A DNA stretch of 63,388 bases, from positions 1 through 63,388 of the forward strand of contig PXRG01000030.1 of NCBI GenBank assembly GCA_003021105.1. The letters run 5' to 3'. Below are positions 7,153-15,705 of this stretch, in pieces. Source of the DNA: Halobacteriales archaeon QS_1_68_17 (GTDB lineage Archaea; Halobacteriota; Halobacteria; Halobacteriales; Haloarculaceae). Position 1 is the first letter of the stretch; each line of letters opens with the position of its first letter. The notes beneath the pieces were generated by a model. It searched no databases. It was not told where the DNA came from and saw nothing but the letters and a program-made list of their open reading frames with translations. The position numbers were made by a program, and so were the translations under genes.

Positions 7153-7160
7153 CCCCTACA
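7137..7160 (+). promoter_or_regulatory. Perfect 9-bp hairpin at the stop codon of the ilvB leader ORF
   Basis: TGTAGGGGC (7137-7145) and GCCCCTACA (7152-7160) are exact inverted complements around the six-base loop CGTATA. A ribosome finishing or stalling in the branched-chain codons of the leader would cover the left arm, so folding could report translation speed. No T-run follows, so if it ends transcription it does so without the usual archaeal U-tract. Confidence 0.55.
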
Positions 7161-7267
7161 CCCACCTCTCCATCGACGGTTGTACCGGTTTTCCGACAGC
7201 GGAGGGCACCAGCAATGGACACAGACACACCAGCTACGAGCGGACACGACAGGACGGAGGACAGAGC

Positions 7268-9031
7268 ATGAGCGAACGAGCGACACCGACGTCGAAACCA
7301 GCGGACACGGACGACGCAGAAGGCGAAAAACGGGACCGGAAGCCGGTCGAGACCGGCGCGGATTCGGTCGTCGCCGCGCTGAAAAACGCCGGCGTCGAGT
7401 ACCTCTTCGGCGTGCAGGGCGGCGCGATCATGCCGGTCTACGACGCCCTCTACGAGGACGAGGACCTCACGCACGTGACGATGGCCCACGAGCAGGGCGC
7501 GGCCCACGCGGCCGACGCGTTCGGCATCGTCACGGGCGATCCGGGCGTCTGCATGGCGACGTCCGGCCCGGGAGCGACGAACCTCGTGACCGGCCTGGCG
7601 GACGCCAGCATGGACTCCGATCCGGTCATCGCGCTGACGGGACAGGTGCCGACCGAGTTCGTCGGCAACGACGCCTTCCAGGAGACCGACACCATCGGCG
7701 TGACCGCGCCGGTGACAAAGGCGAGTTTCTTCGCCAGCGACCCCGACGTGGTCGGCGACGACGTGGGGACTGCGTGGGCGCTGGCAAACGAGGGACGCCA
7801 GGGACCCACGCTGGTCGACCTGCCGAAGGACGTCACGCAGGGCGAGACGGACCACGAACCAGGCCAGCCCCGGACGCCGGACACCTACACGCCGCCGGAG
7901 CGGGCCGACGAGACAGTCGTCGAGGCGGCCGCGGAGGTGCTGGCCAACAGCGAGCGGCCGGTCATCCTGGCCGGCGGCGGCGTCATCAAGGGCGAGGCCA
8001 GCGCGGAACTGCGCGCGTTCGCCTACGAGTACGAGATCCCCGTCATCACGACGATGCCGGGCATCGGGTCGTTCCCCGAGGACCACGACCTCTCCCTGGA
8101 GTGGGCGGGGATGCACGGCACGGGCTACGCGAACATGGCGATCACGAACTGCGACGCGATGTTCGCCATCGGGACCCGGTTCGACGACCGGCTGACCGGC
8201 GGCATCGAGTCGTTCGCGCCCGACGCGGAGATCATCCACTGCGACATCGACCCGGCCGAGATCTCGAAGAACGTCCACGCCGACTACCCGCTGATCGGCG
8301 ACGCGGCGATCGTCATCGAACAGGTCGACGCCGCGATGCCGGGCCGCCCGGACGTCGACGAGTGGTGCGAGCAGTGCCAGCAGTGGAAGACCGAGTACCC
8401 GATGGACTACAAGACGCCCGACGACGAACCCCTCAAGCCCCAGTACGTCGTCGAGAAGTTCGACGAGGCGACGCCCGCGGACACCATCGTCACGACGGGC
8501 GTCGGGCAACACCAGATGTGGGCCTGCCAGTACTGGACGTACACGGAGCCCCGGACCTGGGTGTCCAGCCACGGCCTGGGGACGATGGGCTACGGCCTGC
8601 CGGCGGCCATCGGCGCGAAGATCGCCGCCCCCGACCGGGAGGTCGTCTGTTTCGACGGCGACGGATCCTTCCTGATGACCTCCCAGGAGCTGTCGGTGGC
8701 GGTCCGGGAGGAACTCGACATCACGGTCGTCGTGTTGAACAACGAGGCCGTCGGGATGGTCCGGCAGTGGCAGGACGGCTTCTACGAGGGCCGCCGGATG
8801 GCCTCGGAGTACCCGTGGATCCCGCAGTTCGACATGCTCGCGGAGGCCTTCGGCGCGCGCGGGTTCCGCATCGAGGAGTACGACGAGGTCGAGGAGACCA
8901 TCGCGGAGGCCCGCGCGTACGACGGCCCCTCGGTGATCGACGTGCTGATCGACCCCGCCGAGAACGTCTACCCGATGGTTGCCAGCGGCGGCGACAACGG
9001 ACTGTTCGCACTCTCGGAGGACCAGCTATGA
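7268..9031 (+). CDS. ilvB: Acetolactate synthase large (catalytic) subunit
   Basis: A 587-residue ThDP enzyme that joins two pyruvates to 2-acetolactate, or pyruvate with 2-oxobutyrate, at the head of the valine/isoleucine pathway. N-terminal pyrimidine-binding domain: [19 protein letters not shown] and [15 protein letters not shown] with the activating Glu. Central FAD-type domain: [16 protein letters not shown]-terminal pyrophosphate domain: [18 protein letters not shown] and [12 protein letters not shown] leading to VVLNN (the GDG-to-NN cofactor motif). The ~30-residue charged N-terminal extension is common in haloarchaea. It follows a 115-bp gap after the leader hairpin, and its stop overlaps the ilvN start (ATGA), indicating translational coupling. 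Confidence 0.95.
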   Translation: MSERATPTSKPADTDDAEGEKRDRKPVETGADSVVAALKNAGVEYLFGVQGGAIMPVYDALYEDEDLTHVTMAHEQGAAHAADAFGIVTGDPGVCMATSGPGATNLVTGLADASMDSDPVIALTGQVPTEFVGNDAFQETDTIGVTAPVTKASFFASDPDVVGDDVGTAWALANEGRQGPTLVDLPKDVTQGETDHEPGQPRTPDTYTPPERADETVVEAAAEVLANSERPVILAGGGVIKGEASAELRAFAYEYEIPVITTMPGIGSFPEDHDLSLEWAGMHGTGYANMAITNCDAMFAIGTRFDDRLTGGIESFAPDAEIIHCDIDPAEISKNVHADYPLIGDAAIVIEQVDAAMPGRPDVDEWCEQCQQWKTEYPMDYKTPDDEPLKPQYVVEKFDEATPADTIVTTGVGQHQMWACQYWTYTEPRTWVSSHGLGTMGYGLPAAIGAKIAAPDREVVCFDGDGSFLMTSQELSVAVREELDITVVVLNNEAVGMVRQWQDGFYEGRRMASEYPWIPQFDMLAEAFGARGFRIEEYDEVEETIAEARAYDGPSVIDVLIDPAENVYPMVASGGDNGLFALSEDQL

Positions 9032-9642
9032 GCGGCGGACTAGAAGGCCCGGCTCCCGAGGAACGGATGCGTCCCGAGGGCCGGCGCAACTCGCAGGGCA
9101 TTCGCATCGACCCGGAAGTGGAGGCGGAACCGAACACCCGGCAGGCGGTCCTGTCGGCGTACGTCGAGCACCGGCCGGGCGTCCTGGCGGAGATTTCCGG
9201 CCTGTTCAGCCGGCGGCAGTTCAACATCGAGAGCCTGACCGTCGGGCCGACGGTCGACGAGAACCGCGCCCGGATGACCATCGTCGTCGAGGAGCCGGAA
9301 CCGGGCATCGAGCAGGCCAAAAAGCAACTGGAGAAGCTGATCTCGGTGATCTCGGTGCGGGAACTCGAACCCGATGCCGTCCAGCGGGAACTCGTGTTGG
9401 TGAAGGTCAACGGCGAGGAACCCGACAAGGTCCAGGCGATCACCGAGATGTACGACGGCCAGACCCTGGACGCCGGCCCGCGGACGATCACAGTCCAGTT
9501 GACCGGCGACGAGCAGAAGATCGACGACGCGCTCGACGCCTACCGCCAGTTCGGCATCCGCGAGATCGCCCGGACCGGCTACGCGGCGCTGACCCGCGGC
9601 GAGCAGACGACGGCAAAGGAGAACGTGCGGACCGCAGACTGA
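9028..9642 (+). CDS. ilvN: Acetolactate synthase small (regulatory) subunit
   Basis: A 204-residue regulatory partner of IlvB. The ACT domain starts near residue 35: [20 protein letters not shown] with [13 protein letters not shown], the segment that binds valine and mediates feedback inhibition in the family. The C-terminal half (about 115-190, [17 protein letters not shown] and [18 protein letters not shown]) matches the second small-subunit domain. The ATG at 9028 overlaps the ilvB stop by four bases; a further in-frame Met near residue 14 would also keep the ACT domain. ilvC follows after two bases, so this is one tight operon. Confidence 0.92.
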   Translation: MSGGLEGPAPEERMRPEGRRNSQGIRIDPEVEAEPNTRQAVLSAYVEHRPGVLAEISGLFSRRQFNIESLTVGPTVDENRARMTIVVEEPEPGIEQAKKQLEKLISVISVRELEPDAVQRELVLVKVNGEEPDKVQAITEMYDGQTLDAGPRTITVQLTGDEQKIDDALDAYRQFGIREIARTGYAALTRGEQTTAKENVRTAD

Positions 9643-9644
9643 CC

Positions 9645-10688
9645 ATGGCAGACGAAATTACGACGACCGTATACTACGACGAGGACGCGAACAGCGCGCA
9701 CATCGAGAACAAGACCGTCGCGGTGATGGGCTACGGCAGCCAGGGCCACGGCCAGGCGCTCAACCTCCACGACAGCGGCGTGGACGTGATCGTCGGCCTC
9801 CGGAAGGGGTCGTCCTCGCGGGAGGAGGCCCGGGCCGCGGGCCTGGAGGTCGCAACCCCGGTCGCGGCCGCCAGGGAGGCCGACGTGGTGGTGATGCTGG
9901 TCCCGGACAGCGTCCAGCCCGACGTCTACGACGACATCGAGGACGAACTGGAGCCCGGCGACACGCTCCAGTTCGCCCACGGGTTCAACGTCCACTTCGG
10001 CCAGATCGACCCGCCCGAGGACGTCGACGTGACGATGGTCGCGCCGAAGTCGCCGGGCCACCTGGTCCGGCGGACCTACGAGCGCGGCGAGGGCGTGCCC
10101 GGGCTGGTGGCGGTCTACCAGGACGCCTCCGGGACGGCGAAGGCCGAGGCGCTGGCGTACGCGCGGGCCATCGGCTGCACCCGCGCGGGCGTCATCGAGA
10201 CGACGTTCCGCGAGGAGACCGAGACCGACCTGTTCGGCGAGCAGGCGGTGCTGTGTGGCGGCGTGACCGAACTGGTCAAGGCCGGCTACGAGACGCTGGT
10301 CGACGCGGGCTACTCGCCGGAGATGGCCTACTTCGAGTGTCTCAACGAACTCAAGCTCATCGTCGACCTGATGTACGAGGGCGGGCTGATGGGCATGTGG
10401 GACTCCGTCTCGGACACCGCCGAGTACGGCGGGCTGACCCGCGGCGAGAGCGTCGTCGACCGGGAGGCGATGGCCGACATCCTGGAGGACGTCCAGAAGG
10501 GCCGGTTCGCCCACGAGTGGGTCACCGAGAACCAGGCCAACCGCCCGGCCTACCGCCAGCACCGCCAGCGCGAACAGGACCACGACATCGAGGCCACGGG
10601 CGAGCAGTTGCGCGAACTGTTCGCCTGGGACGAAAGCGAGCAGAGCGAATCCGAAGACGAGAAAGGAGAGGTGAAGGTCAATGAGTGA
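9645..10688 (+). CDS. ilvC: Ketol-acid reductoisomerase
   Basis: A 347-residue class I KARI that isomerises and reduces 2-acetolactate using NAD(P)H and magnesium. Rossmann motif [21 protein letters not shown] near residue 25; the cofactor-specificity loop [32 protein letters not shown]; then the helical knotted domain with [16 protein letters not shown] (metal-binding Asp/Glu) and [19 protein letters not shown]. The last ~20 residues form an acidic tail ([17 protein letters not shown]) beyond the usual end, a haloarchaeal feature. The stop overlaps the start of the next small gene by eight bases. Confidence 0.95.
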   Translation: MADEITTTVYYDEDANSAHIENKTVAVMGYGSQGHGQALNLHDSGVDVIVGLRKGSSSREEARAAGLEVATPVAAAREADVVVMLVPDSVQPDVYDDIEDELEPGDTLQFAHGFNVHFGQIDPPEDVDVTMVAPKSPGHLVRRTYERGEGVPGLVAVYQDASGTAKAEALAYARAIGCTRAGVIETTFREETETDLFGEQAVLCGGVTELVKAGYETLVDAGYSPEMAYFECLNELKLIVDLMYEGGLMGMWDSVSDTAEYGGLTRGESVVDREAMADILEDVQKGRFAHEWVTENQANRPAYRQHRQREQDHDIEATGEQLRELFAWDESEQSESEDEKGEVKVNE

Positions 10689-10947
10689 CCGGAAGGGAGA
10701 GCCGATGCGCGAGGTGGACCACACCCACCCGTACACGAGACGGACGTTCGGGGAGACGGTGGCGTTCGAACGCGGGCCGGCCGTCGCGGCCGACGGCGGG
10801 GAACCCGACGCCGACCCGTCCGACCGAGGAGACGAAGGGGACGAGGGAGACGAGAAGATGCGCGACGTGGACCACACCCCGCCCGAGGGTGACGGTGCCA
10901 ACCGCGTCTTCGAGCGCGGCACAGAGGGACGGGACGAGACAGTATGA
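10681..10947 (+). CDS. Small acidic protein with internal duplication, embedded between ilvC and leuC
   Basis: An 88-residue protein overlapping ilvC by eight bases and leuC by four, so it is almost certainly translated with them. It contains the same element twice: [15 protein letters not shown] with TVAFERGPA (about 9-35), and [21 protein letters not shown] (about 60-80). The repeats flank a disordered linker rich in Asp, Glu and Gly. No enzyme motif is visible. Tight embedding in the operon suggests a structural or assembly role for the KARI or isopropylmalate isomerase enzymes, but that is inference. Confidence 0.7.
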   Translation: MSDRKGEPMREVDHTHPYTRRTFGETVAFERGPAVAADGGEPDADPSDRGDEGDEGDEKMRDVDHTPPEGDGANRVFERGTEGRDETV

Positions 10948-12407
10948 GTCGGAACACGCTGTACGACAAGGTCTGGGAGAAACACAGGGTCACGGAACTG
11001 CCGAACGGACAGGACCAGCTGTTCATCGGGCTCCACCTCATCCACGAGGTGACGAGCCCGCAGGCGTTCGGGATGCTCCGCGAGCGGGACCTCGACGTGG
11101 CGTTTCCCGACCGTACCTACGCGACGACCGACCACATCGTCCCGACCGAGACCGAAAAGCGCGACCGGCCGCTGGAAGACGCGCAGGCCGAGGAGATGCT
11201 GTCGGCACTGGAGCGCAACACCGGCGAGAACGGGATCACCTTCTTCGGCTTCGAGTCGGGCAGGCAGGGGATCACCCACGTCGTCGCTCCGGAACTGGGG
11301 TTGAGCCAGCCGGGGATGACCGTCGCCTGTGGCGATTCGCACACCTCGACCCACGGCGCGTTCGGCTCGATCGGCGTCGGCGTCGGGACATCCCAGATCC
11401 GGGACATCCTGGCGACGGGCTGTATCGCAGCCGAGAAACAGCGGGTCCGCCGGATCGAGGTCGAGGGATCGCTCGGGGAGGGCGTCTACGCCAAGGACGT
11501 CATCCTGAAGATCATCCAGGAACTCGGCGTCGACGGCGGTGTCGGGCACGTCTACGAGTACGGCGGCCCCGCCGTCCGCGAACTGGACATGGAGGGGCGA
11601 CTCGCCGTCTGTAACATGTCCATCGAGGGCGGCGCGCGCGCCGGCTACATCAACCCCGACGAGACGACCTACGAGTACCTGCGGGGCCGCGAGTACGTCC
11701 CAGAGGGCCAGGAGTTCGAGGAGCTGAAGGCCTACTGGGAGTCGATCCGCTCGGACGAGGACGCCGAGTACGACGACGTCGTGACAATCGACGTCGACGG
11801 GATGGACCCGCTGGTGACCTGGGGAATAAACCCCGGCCAGGTGATCGAGGTCTCGGAGCCGATCCCCGCGCCCGAGGACTTCGAGACGGGAACCGAACGG
11901 AAGGCCGCCCGGAAGGCCTACGACCACATGGACCACGAACCCGGCGACTCGATGCTGGGCTACGACGTGGACGTCGCCTTCCTGGGGACGTGCACGAACG
12001 GCCGAGTTTCGGACTTCGAGGTGGCCGCCGACGTGCTGGCGGGCAACACCGTCGCCGAGGGCGTCCGCGCGCTGGCGGTGCCCGGATCGGAGACGGTCCG
12101 CGAGCAGTGCGAGGCCCGCGGGCTCGACGAGGTGTTCATCGAGGCCGGCTTCCAGTGGCGGCGCGCCGGCTGTTCGATGTGCCTGGCAATGAACGACGAC
12201 TCCCTGGAGGGCGACGAGGTCTGTGCCTCGTCGTCGAACCGGAACTTCGTCGGCCGGCAGGGATCGAAGGACGGCCGGACGGTCCTCATGAGTCCGGCGA
12301 TGGTCGCGGCGGCGGCCGTCGAGGGCGAGGTCACGGACGTCAGGCGGTTCTTCGACGACCGGGCCCGGACGGTCAGCGCCGACGACGTCGAGGAGGTGGC
12401 CGACTGA
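10944..12407 (+). CDS. leuC: 3-isopropylmalate dehydratase large subunit
   Basis: A 487-residue aconitase-family protein. With LeuD it isomerises 2- to 3-isopropylmalate. The iron-sulfur ligands are visible as FLGTCTNGR (one Cys) and RRAGCSMCLAMN (two Cys). Other family landmarks are the N-terminal LYDKVWEKHRV, TDHIVPTETEKR, VACGDSHTSTHGAFG and SSSNRNFVGRQG. It is longer than typical bacterial LeuC of about 465 residues, mainly from acidic insertions in the middle. The start overlaps the preceding small gene by four bases and the stop overlaps the leuD start (TGATG), so the whole run is translationally coupled. Confidence 0.94.
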   Translation: MSRNTLYDKVWEKHRVTELPNGQDQLFIGLHLIHEVTSPQAFGMLRERDLDVAFPDRTYATTDHIVPTETEKRDRPLEDAQAEEMLSALERNTGENGITFFGFESGRQGITHVVAPELGLSQPGMTVACGDSHTSTHGAFGSIGVGVGTSQIRDILATGCIAAEKQRVRRIEVEGSLGEGVYAKDVILKIIQELGVDGGVGHVYEYGGPAVRELDMEGRLAVCNMSIEGGARAGYINPDETTYEYLRGREYVPEGQEFEELKAYWESIRSDEDAEYDDVVTIDVDGMDPLVTWGINPGQVIEVSEPIPAPEDFETGTERKAARKAYDHMDHEPGDSMLGYDVDVAFLGTCTNGRVSDFEVAADVLAGNTVAEGVRALAVPGSETVREQCEARGLDEVFIEAGFQWRRAGCSMCLAMNDDSLEGDEVCASSSNRNFVGRQGSKDGRTVLMSPAMVAAAAVEGEVTDVRRFFDDRARTVSADDVEEVAD

Positions 12408-13009
12408 TGGCCGAGAACCACATCACCGAAGTGTCGGGCACGGGCGTGCCCATCCGCGGGAACGACATCGACACCGACCAGATTCTCCCGGCGCGGTTCA
12501 TGAAGGAGGTCACGTTCGACAACATGGCCGACTACCTCTTCTACGACGCCCGCCGGGACGACGACGGTACCCTCAACGACCACCCGCTGAACGTCTACGA
12601 GGGGGCCAACGTCGCGGTCGTGAACAAGAACTTCGGCTGTGGCTCCTCCCGGGAGCACGCCCCTCAGGCGATGATGCGCTGGGGCGTCGACGGCGTCGTC
12701 GGCGAGTCGTTCGCCGAAATCTTCCGGGACAACTGCAAGTCGCTCGGCATCCCGGCGGCGACCGCCGACCGGGAGACCGTCACGGACCTCCAGGACTGGA
12801 TCGAGGCGAATCCGGACGGCGAGATCGAGATCGACGTCGAGGCCGAAACGGTCACCTACGGCGGCCGGACCGTCGACGTCGAGATCGACGACGCGATGAA
12901 GGAGGCGCTCGTCGAGGGCATCTGGGACACCACAGCGCTGATGTACTCGAACCTCTCGAAGGTCGAGGAGACGGCCGCACAGTTGGCGTACGTCGAGGGC
13001 GCGGATTGA
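12407..13009 (+). CDS. leuD: 3-isopropylmalate dehydratase small subunit
   Basis: A 200-residue swivel-domain partner of LeuC. Key motifs: IRGNDIDTDQILPARFMKEV near the N-terminus and NKNFGCGSSREHAPQAMMRWG, the loop that positions the substrate carboxylates. The start ATG overlaps the leuC stop by one base. The last two codons and stop (GCG GAT TGA) are also the opening of a 55-bp tandem repeat that continues downstream. In many haloarchaea leuB follows leuD closely; here 3.7 kb of foreign-looking DNA lies between them. Confidence 0.93.
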   Translation: MAENHITEVSGTGVPIRGNDIDTDQILPARFMKEVTFDNMADYLFYDARRDDDGTLNDHPLNVYEGANVAVVNKNFGCGSSREHAPQAMMRWGVDGVVGESFAEIFRDNCKSLGIPAATADRETVTDLQDWIEANPDGEIEIDVEAETVTYGGRTVDVEIDDAMKEALVEGIWDTTALMYSNLSKVEETAAQLAYVEGAD

Positions 13010-13125
13010 TCGGTGAGGGCGTTGGCCGGAACTGCGATCGCGCCCGAGCAAGGGCGCGGATTGATCGGTGAGGGCGTTGGCCGGAACTGCGATCGCGCCC
13101 GAGCAAGGGCGCGGATTGATCGGTG
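13001..13125. repeat. 55-bp direct repeat (two full copies plus 15 bp) starting in the leuD stop codon
   Basis: GCGGATTGATCGGTG begins at 13001, 13056 and 13111, exactly 55 bp apart, and the two full units are identical by eye. Each unit contains CGCGCCC and GGGCGCG around a six-base loop (for example 13040-13059), which can form a strong stem-loop, and the palindrome GCGATCGC. The first unit includes the last codons of leuD. Likely a local tandem duplication; the stacked hairpins could end or stabilise the ilv-leu transcript. Confidence 0.85.
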
Positions 13126-13484
13126 TCTCCCGAGCGGAACGACTGGGGGAAGTCTCGACGGACTCCTCGCCTACCAGGCCGCGGGGTGCGATCGCCGAAC
13201 GGTGATTCACGACGATGGTACATCTCCGACGCCAGAGCCCACACAAATCAGCAGCGCATTTCCGGTCGCTGTCATAGCCATGGTTGGCGAAATTCCGCGG
13301 CCTCTCCAAGCAGGGCTCGGAGCAGGCCGCTTGGACAGAGGCTTTTTCGATCACTGAACCTCGTTAACCCACCTATCCATGGTCTCGTCGCCGTCACTGT
13401 GTTCCGTTAGCCTACTCAAAAGTGTATAAGTATATTCTAATATAGGGTTAATTTTATTATCTATATACGACATCAACATACTGA
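13126..13484. other. Intergenic region and promoter upstream of the FilR1-type regulator
   Basis: No gene is supported. GC falls sharply from about 13400 on. The stretch 13415-13484 is very AT-rich (for example GTATAAGTATATTCTAATA and TTTTATTATCTATATACG) and offers several TATA candidates for the gene at 13485. The segment 13270-13350 gives a protein-like plus-strand reading (KFRGLSKQGSEQAAWTEAF) that may be a gene fragment, but I cannot identify it. Confidence 0.55.
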
Positions 13485-14252
13485 ATGTCTAAGACTGAAC
13501 GGTTACACCGGTTGCTGAACTCCGAGATACGTATGCGGGTGCTCGAAACAGTGCACGAGAGCCCGAAATCCCTCCGAGACGTTCACGACGATCTCAATGC
13601 GCCGAAGACGACCGTCCGAGACAATCTCCAGACGTTAACTGAGTTCGGTTTCGTAAAAGAGCGCCGAGACCGACGGTACGCCGCGACACCTAGCGGTGCG
13701 GCCGCGCTTCAGGGGGTGGCCGAACTCGAAAAACGCGTCGAAACAGCGGATAGGTTGCGGCAATTTTTGCAAACGGCAGACGACGAGTTCGTCCTCGAAG
13801 TGAAACACCTCGAAGACGCTATAATTCGGGAGCCGACTCGGTCTGAGCCGAACATACCGATCACTTCGTTTATAAACTTATATCGTGAGTCCAGTACGGT
13901 TCAAGCGCGGTGGCCGGTCGTCCCACCGGTGCTGTGGGAGCATTGGCACGACGAATCGACAGTCGACGAAGCGACGTTCGTTTTACCCGAACCGGTCGCC
14001 GAGTGCGTTGTCGACGATTCGACGGAGATCGCCGAGCGCGTCATCAACGGTCCGATAGAGGTCGTCGCCACTACGTCTTCTTTTGAACTCGGTATCGGCC
14101 TGTTTGACGATACCGTCCTGCTCCAGACGTTTGATCAAAACTGTCAGCCTCAGGCTCTCGTTGAAATAGGCTCCGATCCGTGTCAAGCGTGGGCGCACAA
14201 CCAATTCGAAACTGCCCTGCAGAACGGCCGGGCAATAGAAGAGAGCATTTAG
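13485..14252 (+). CDS. HTH transcriptional regulator with FilR1-type C-terminal domain
   Basis: A 255-residue protein. The N-terminal winged helix (about 1-75) reads LLNSEIRMRVLETVHESPKS, DDLNAPKTTVRDNLQTLTEFG and RDRRYAATPSGAAAL. The C-terminal part (about 115-250), with EVVATTSSFELGIGLFDD and LVEIGSDPCQAWAHNQFE, matches the FilR1 middle-domain pattern found in many haloarchaeal regulators. Codon use is visibly less GC-rich than in the ilv/leu genes, suggesting transfer. It converges on the Yip1-like gene, with five bases between the stops. As the only regulator in the cassette, it probably controls the peptide genes downstream. Confidence 0.75.
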   Translation: MSKTERLHRLLNSEIRMRVLETVHESPKSLRDVHDDLNAPKTTVRDNLQTLTEFGFVKERRDRRYAATPSGAAALQGVAELEKRVETADRLRQFLQTADDEFVLEVKHLEDAIIREPTRSEPNIPITSFINLYRESSTVQARWPVVPPVLWEHWHDESTVDEATFVLPEPVAECVVDDSTEIAERVINGPIEVVATTSSFELGIGLFDDTVLLQTFDQNCQPQALVEIGSDPCQAWAHNQFETALQNGRAIEESI

Positions 14253-14257
14253 TTCGG

Positions 14258-14878
14258 TTAAAACAGCGAGGAGAGGATCGAATACAACCGCCAAGTGATC
14301 CACAACCCGGTCGGGAGTGCGACGGTGATTGCTGCGTCCCGAAGTGACACTTTTCGTGCTTCATGGATCGCAAATATCCAGATCTCGACGCTCCAGATGG
14401 TGAATATAATTCCGAGAAACGACACGATCGTAAACAGCGGTCCGCTTGTTAGGTTTTTAACAAAAGGTCCCAACTGTTGAGCCGCGTCCGGGAACGTGGT
14501 TCCACGGACACGTAGCAGGATGAGCCCCGCGCGTACGAGACCACTGCAGGCGATCGGAACGAAGCCCCAACCGGTATAGATCAACGTCTTCCGAAACGAC
14601 CCCTCGCCCCCAAAGAGCGCAGAGATGCCGTGAAATATCGCGGAATACAGGATCCAAGATCCAAGGATGCCGCCGATACCGAAAAAGATGCTAAGGACGT
14701 ACGTCGTGGTGACGTAGGTTCCGGCGGCGACGATAGTTGTCCACGAGGCAGTGACGAGGATGACTGCACCGAGGACGTTTGAAACCGCAGCCGCAAAGAC
14801 CGTCGAAACGGACCCAAGCAGACGATCGGATGCGGTTGTTTCGTAGAACAGCGCGGGATTCCTGACGATCGAGATCAT
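14258..14878 (-). CDS. Yip1-family-like multispanning membrane protein
   Basis: About 206 residues with five predicted transmembrane helices. The opening MISIVRNPALFYETTASD is typical of archaeal Yip1-domain proteins, and the first helix follows (VSNVLGAVILVTA). Others are visible at ILGSWILYSAIFHGISALFGG, LIYTGWGFVPIACSGLVRA, TIVSFLGIIFTIWSVEIWIF and VALPTGLWITWRLYSILS. I took the ATG at 14878; a TTG at 14896 would add six residues. In bacteria and archaea such proteins are often found with transport or stress genes. It diverges from the secreted-peptide gene, which suggests export or self-protection. The role is inferred. Confidence 0.65.
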   Translation of the reverse strand: MISIVRNPALFYETTASDRLLGSVSTVFAAAVSNVLGAVILVTASWTTIVAAGTYVTTTYVLSIFFGIGGILGSWILYSAIFHGISALFGGEGSFRKTLIYTGWGFVPIACSGLVRAGLILLRVRGTTFPDAAQQLGPFVKNLTSGPLFTIVSFLGIIFTIWSVEIWIFAIHEARKVSLRDAAITVALPTGLWITWRLYSILSSLF

Positions 14879-15057
14879 ACGGGCTCGTTCCGTCAATCAG
14901 GTATTCAATTCGTCTGTTCGTGAAGTTACGACCTCATTAACGATTGACGATCCAGTCGTTGTTCGACGTACCATTCGAATATAGTTATATTTAATATCTT
15001 TTTTCGAACCATTAATTTATTCAGAAGTCACATCCATCGATTGGATGGAGTACGATA
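14879..15057. promoter_or_regulatory. AT-rich divergent promoter region between the Yip1-like gene and the peptide operon
   Basis: This stretch is much more AT-rich than its surroundings. ATAGTTATATTTAATATC (14981-14998) and CATTAATTTATTC (15010-15022) offer TATA elements. The latter lies about 40 bp before the ATG at 15058, implying a short leader. It presumably contains the operator for the regulator at 13485. Confidence 0.5.
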
Positions 15058-15396
15058 ATGAAAGCGAACTCCGCGTTTCAGAGTCTACATTCGAACGAAA
15101 GATACAGCCAGCTCACGGCCGTCGTCGCGCTCGTGCTCGCGCTCACGCTGATGACGGCCGGCGTCGGAGCGGTTGCGGCTTCCAGTTCGAGCACCGGCGA
15201 TCTCGGCGCTGGATACCTCGCATACAAGGCCTACAACAACGATCTTGATGCCGATAGCGCCCTCGCCGGCGGCTCCGCGGTGGTCAGCGGCACAGGGACC
15301 GCCGCTAGCGGTGCAGCCACGTACGTGGCCGCTTCCGGTACGGCTGCCACTCTCGGTGCGGCTGCCGCAGGAACCGGTGGGGCGCTCGTTCTGTAG
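15058..15396 (+). CDS. Secreted Gly/Ala/Ser/Thr-rich peptide precursor (candidate archaeocin)
   Basis: A 112-residue precursor. Residues 1-20 are polar, 21-38 form a hydrophobic signal helix (AVVALVLALTLMTAGVGA), and A-V-A at 38-40 is a good signal-peptidase site. The presumed mature part has an initial GDLGAGYLAYKAYNNDLDAD, then about 46 residues with no charge at all made almost only of Ala, Gly, Ser, Thr and Val (AGGSAVVSGTGTAASGAATY, AAAAGTGGALVL). Such glycine-zipper sequences occur in membrane-inserting bacteriocins and microcins. The two genes that follow are small membrane proteins, the second of the SpoIIM/DUF95 family, which also accompanies circular bacteriocins. No similarity to a named halocin is claimed. 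A structural surface protein is the alternative. Confidence 0.6.
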   Translation: MKANSAFQSLHSNERYSQLTAVVALVLALTLMTAGVGAVAASSSSTGDLGAGYLAYKAYNNDLDADSALAGGSAVVSGTGTAASGAATYVAASGTAATLGAAAAGTGGALVL

Positions 15397-15432
15397 AAAG
15401 AGATAAGAGAGCCAGGCATCCACGTGCTATAG

Positions 15433-15705
15433 ATGCAATTCCAACAGCTACTCGTTCCGCTAGGAGTCGGACTGATCGTCTGGGTGGCGACATTCGTACC
15501 GTTCCGACGAATGCTGTCTGCCACAGTAGAAACACGAGCCGGGCTCCTCGCGGCCGGACTTAGTGCAATGCTCGGCGCGACGGCACTCATCGCGTGGGAG
15601 CAGGTAGCCTGGTATCGATACGGTGTGCTGGCGATATGCGCTGGTTTCGGCCTGATGTACGTCACACTCGTATCGTTTGAACGAATGGGGCAACTGTCGG
15701 CGTGA
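15433..15705 (+). CDS. Small three-helix membrane protein next to the peptide gene (possible immunity protein)
   Basis: A 90-residue protein with three hydrophobic helices: about 5-24 (LLVPLGVGLIVWVATFVPF), 37-54 (GLLAAGLSAMLGATALIAW) and 62-80 (YGVLAICAGFGLMYVTLVSF). The loops are short, with a basic RR after helix 1. It begins 36 bp after the peptide gene and its stop directly abuts the start of the SpoIIM gene, so the three are one operon. Size, hydrophobicity and position fit a bacteriocin-type immunity protein, but there is no sequence signature to prove it. Confidence 0.6.
   Translation: MQFQQLLVPLGVGLIVWVATFVPFRRMLSATVETRAGLLAAGLSAMLGATALIAWEQVAWYRYGVLAICAGFGLMYVTLVSFERMGQLSA

Noticed and set aside
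6900-7271. A 123-codon frame between leuA and ilvB
   Set aside because: Arg/Ser/Pro-rich with no structure; it overlaps the leader ORF and hairpin in another frame and the start of ilvB.
9579-11936. A 785-codon open frame on the minus strand opposite ilvN-ilvC-leuC
   Set aside because: An artefact of GC-rich codon bias; the composition (Val/Asp/Arg/Gly/Leu mirror pattern) has no domains and the plus strand holds well-supported genes.
13001-13125. 55-bp repeats as a CRISPR array or transposon ends
   Set aside because: Identical head-to-tail copies without spacers, starting in a coding end; best explained as tandem duplication.
13230-13350. Possible transposase fragment (KFRGLSKQGSEQAAWTEAF)
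   Set aside because: The string looks protein-like, but I could not match it to any transposase motif, so I did not call it.
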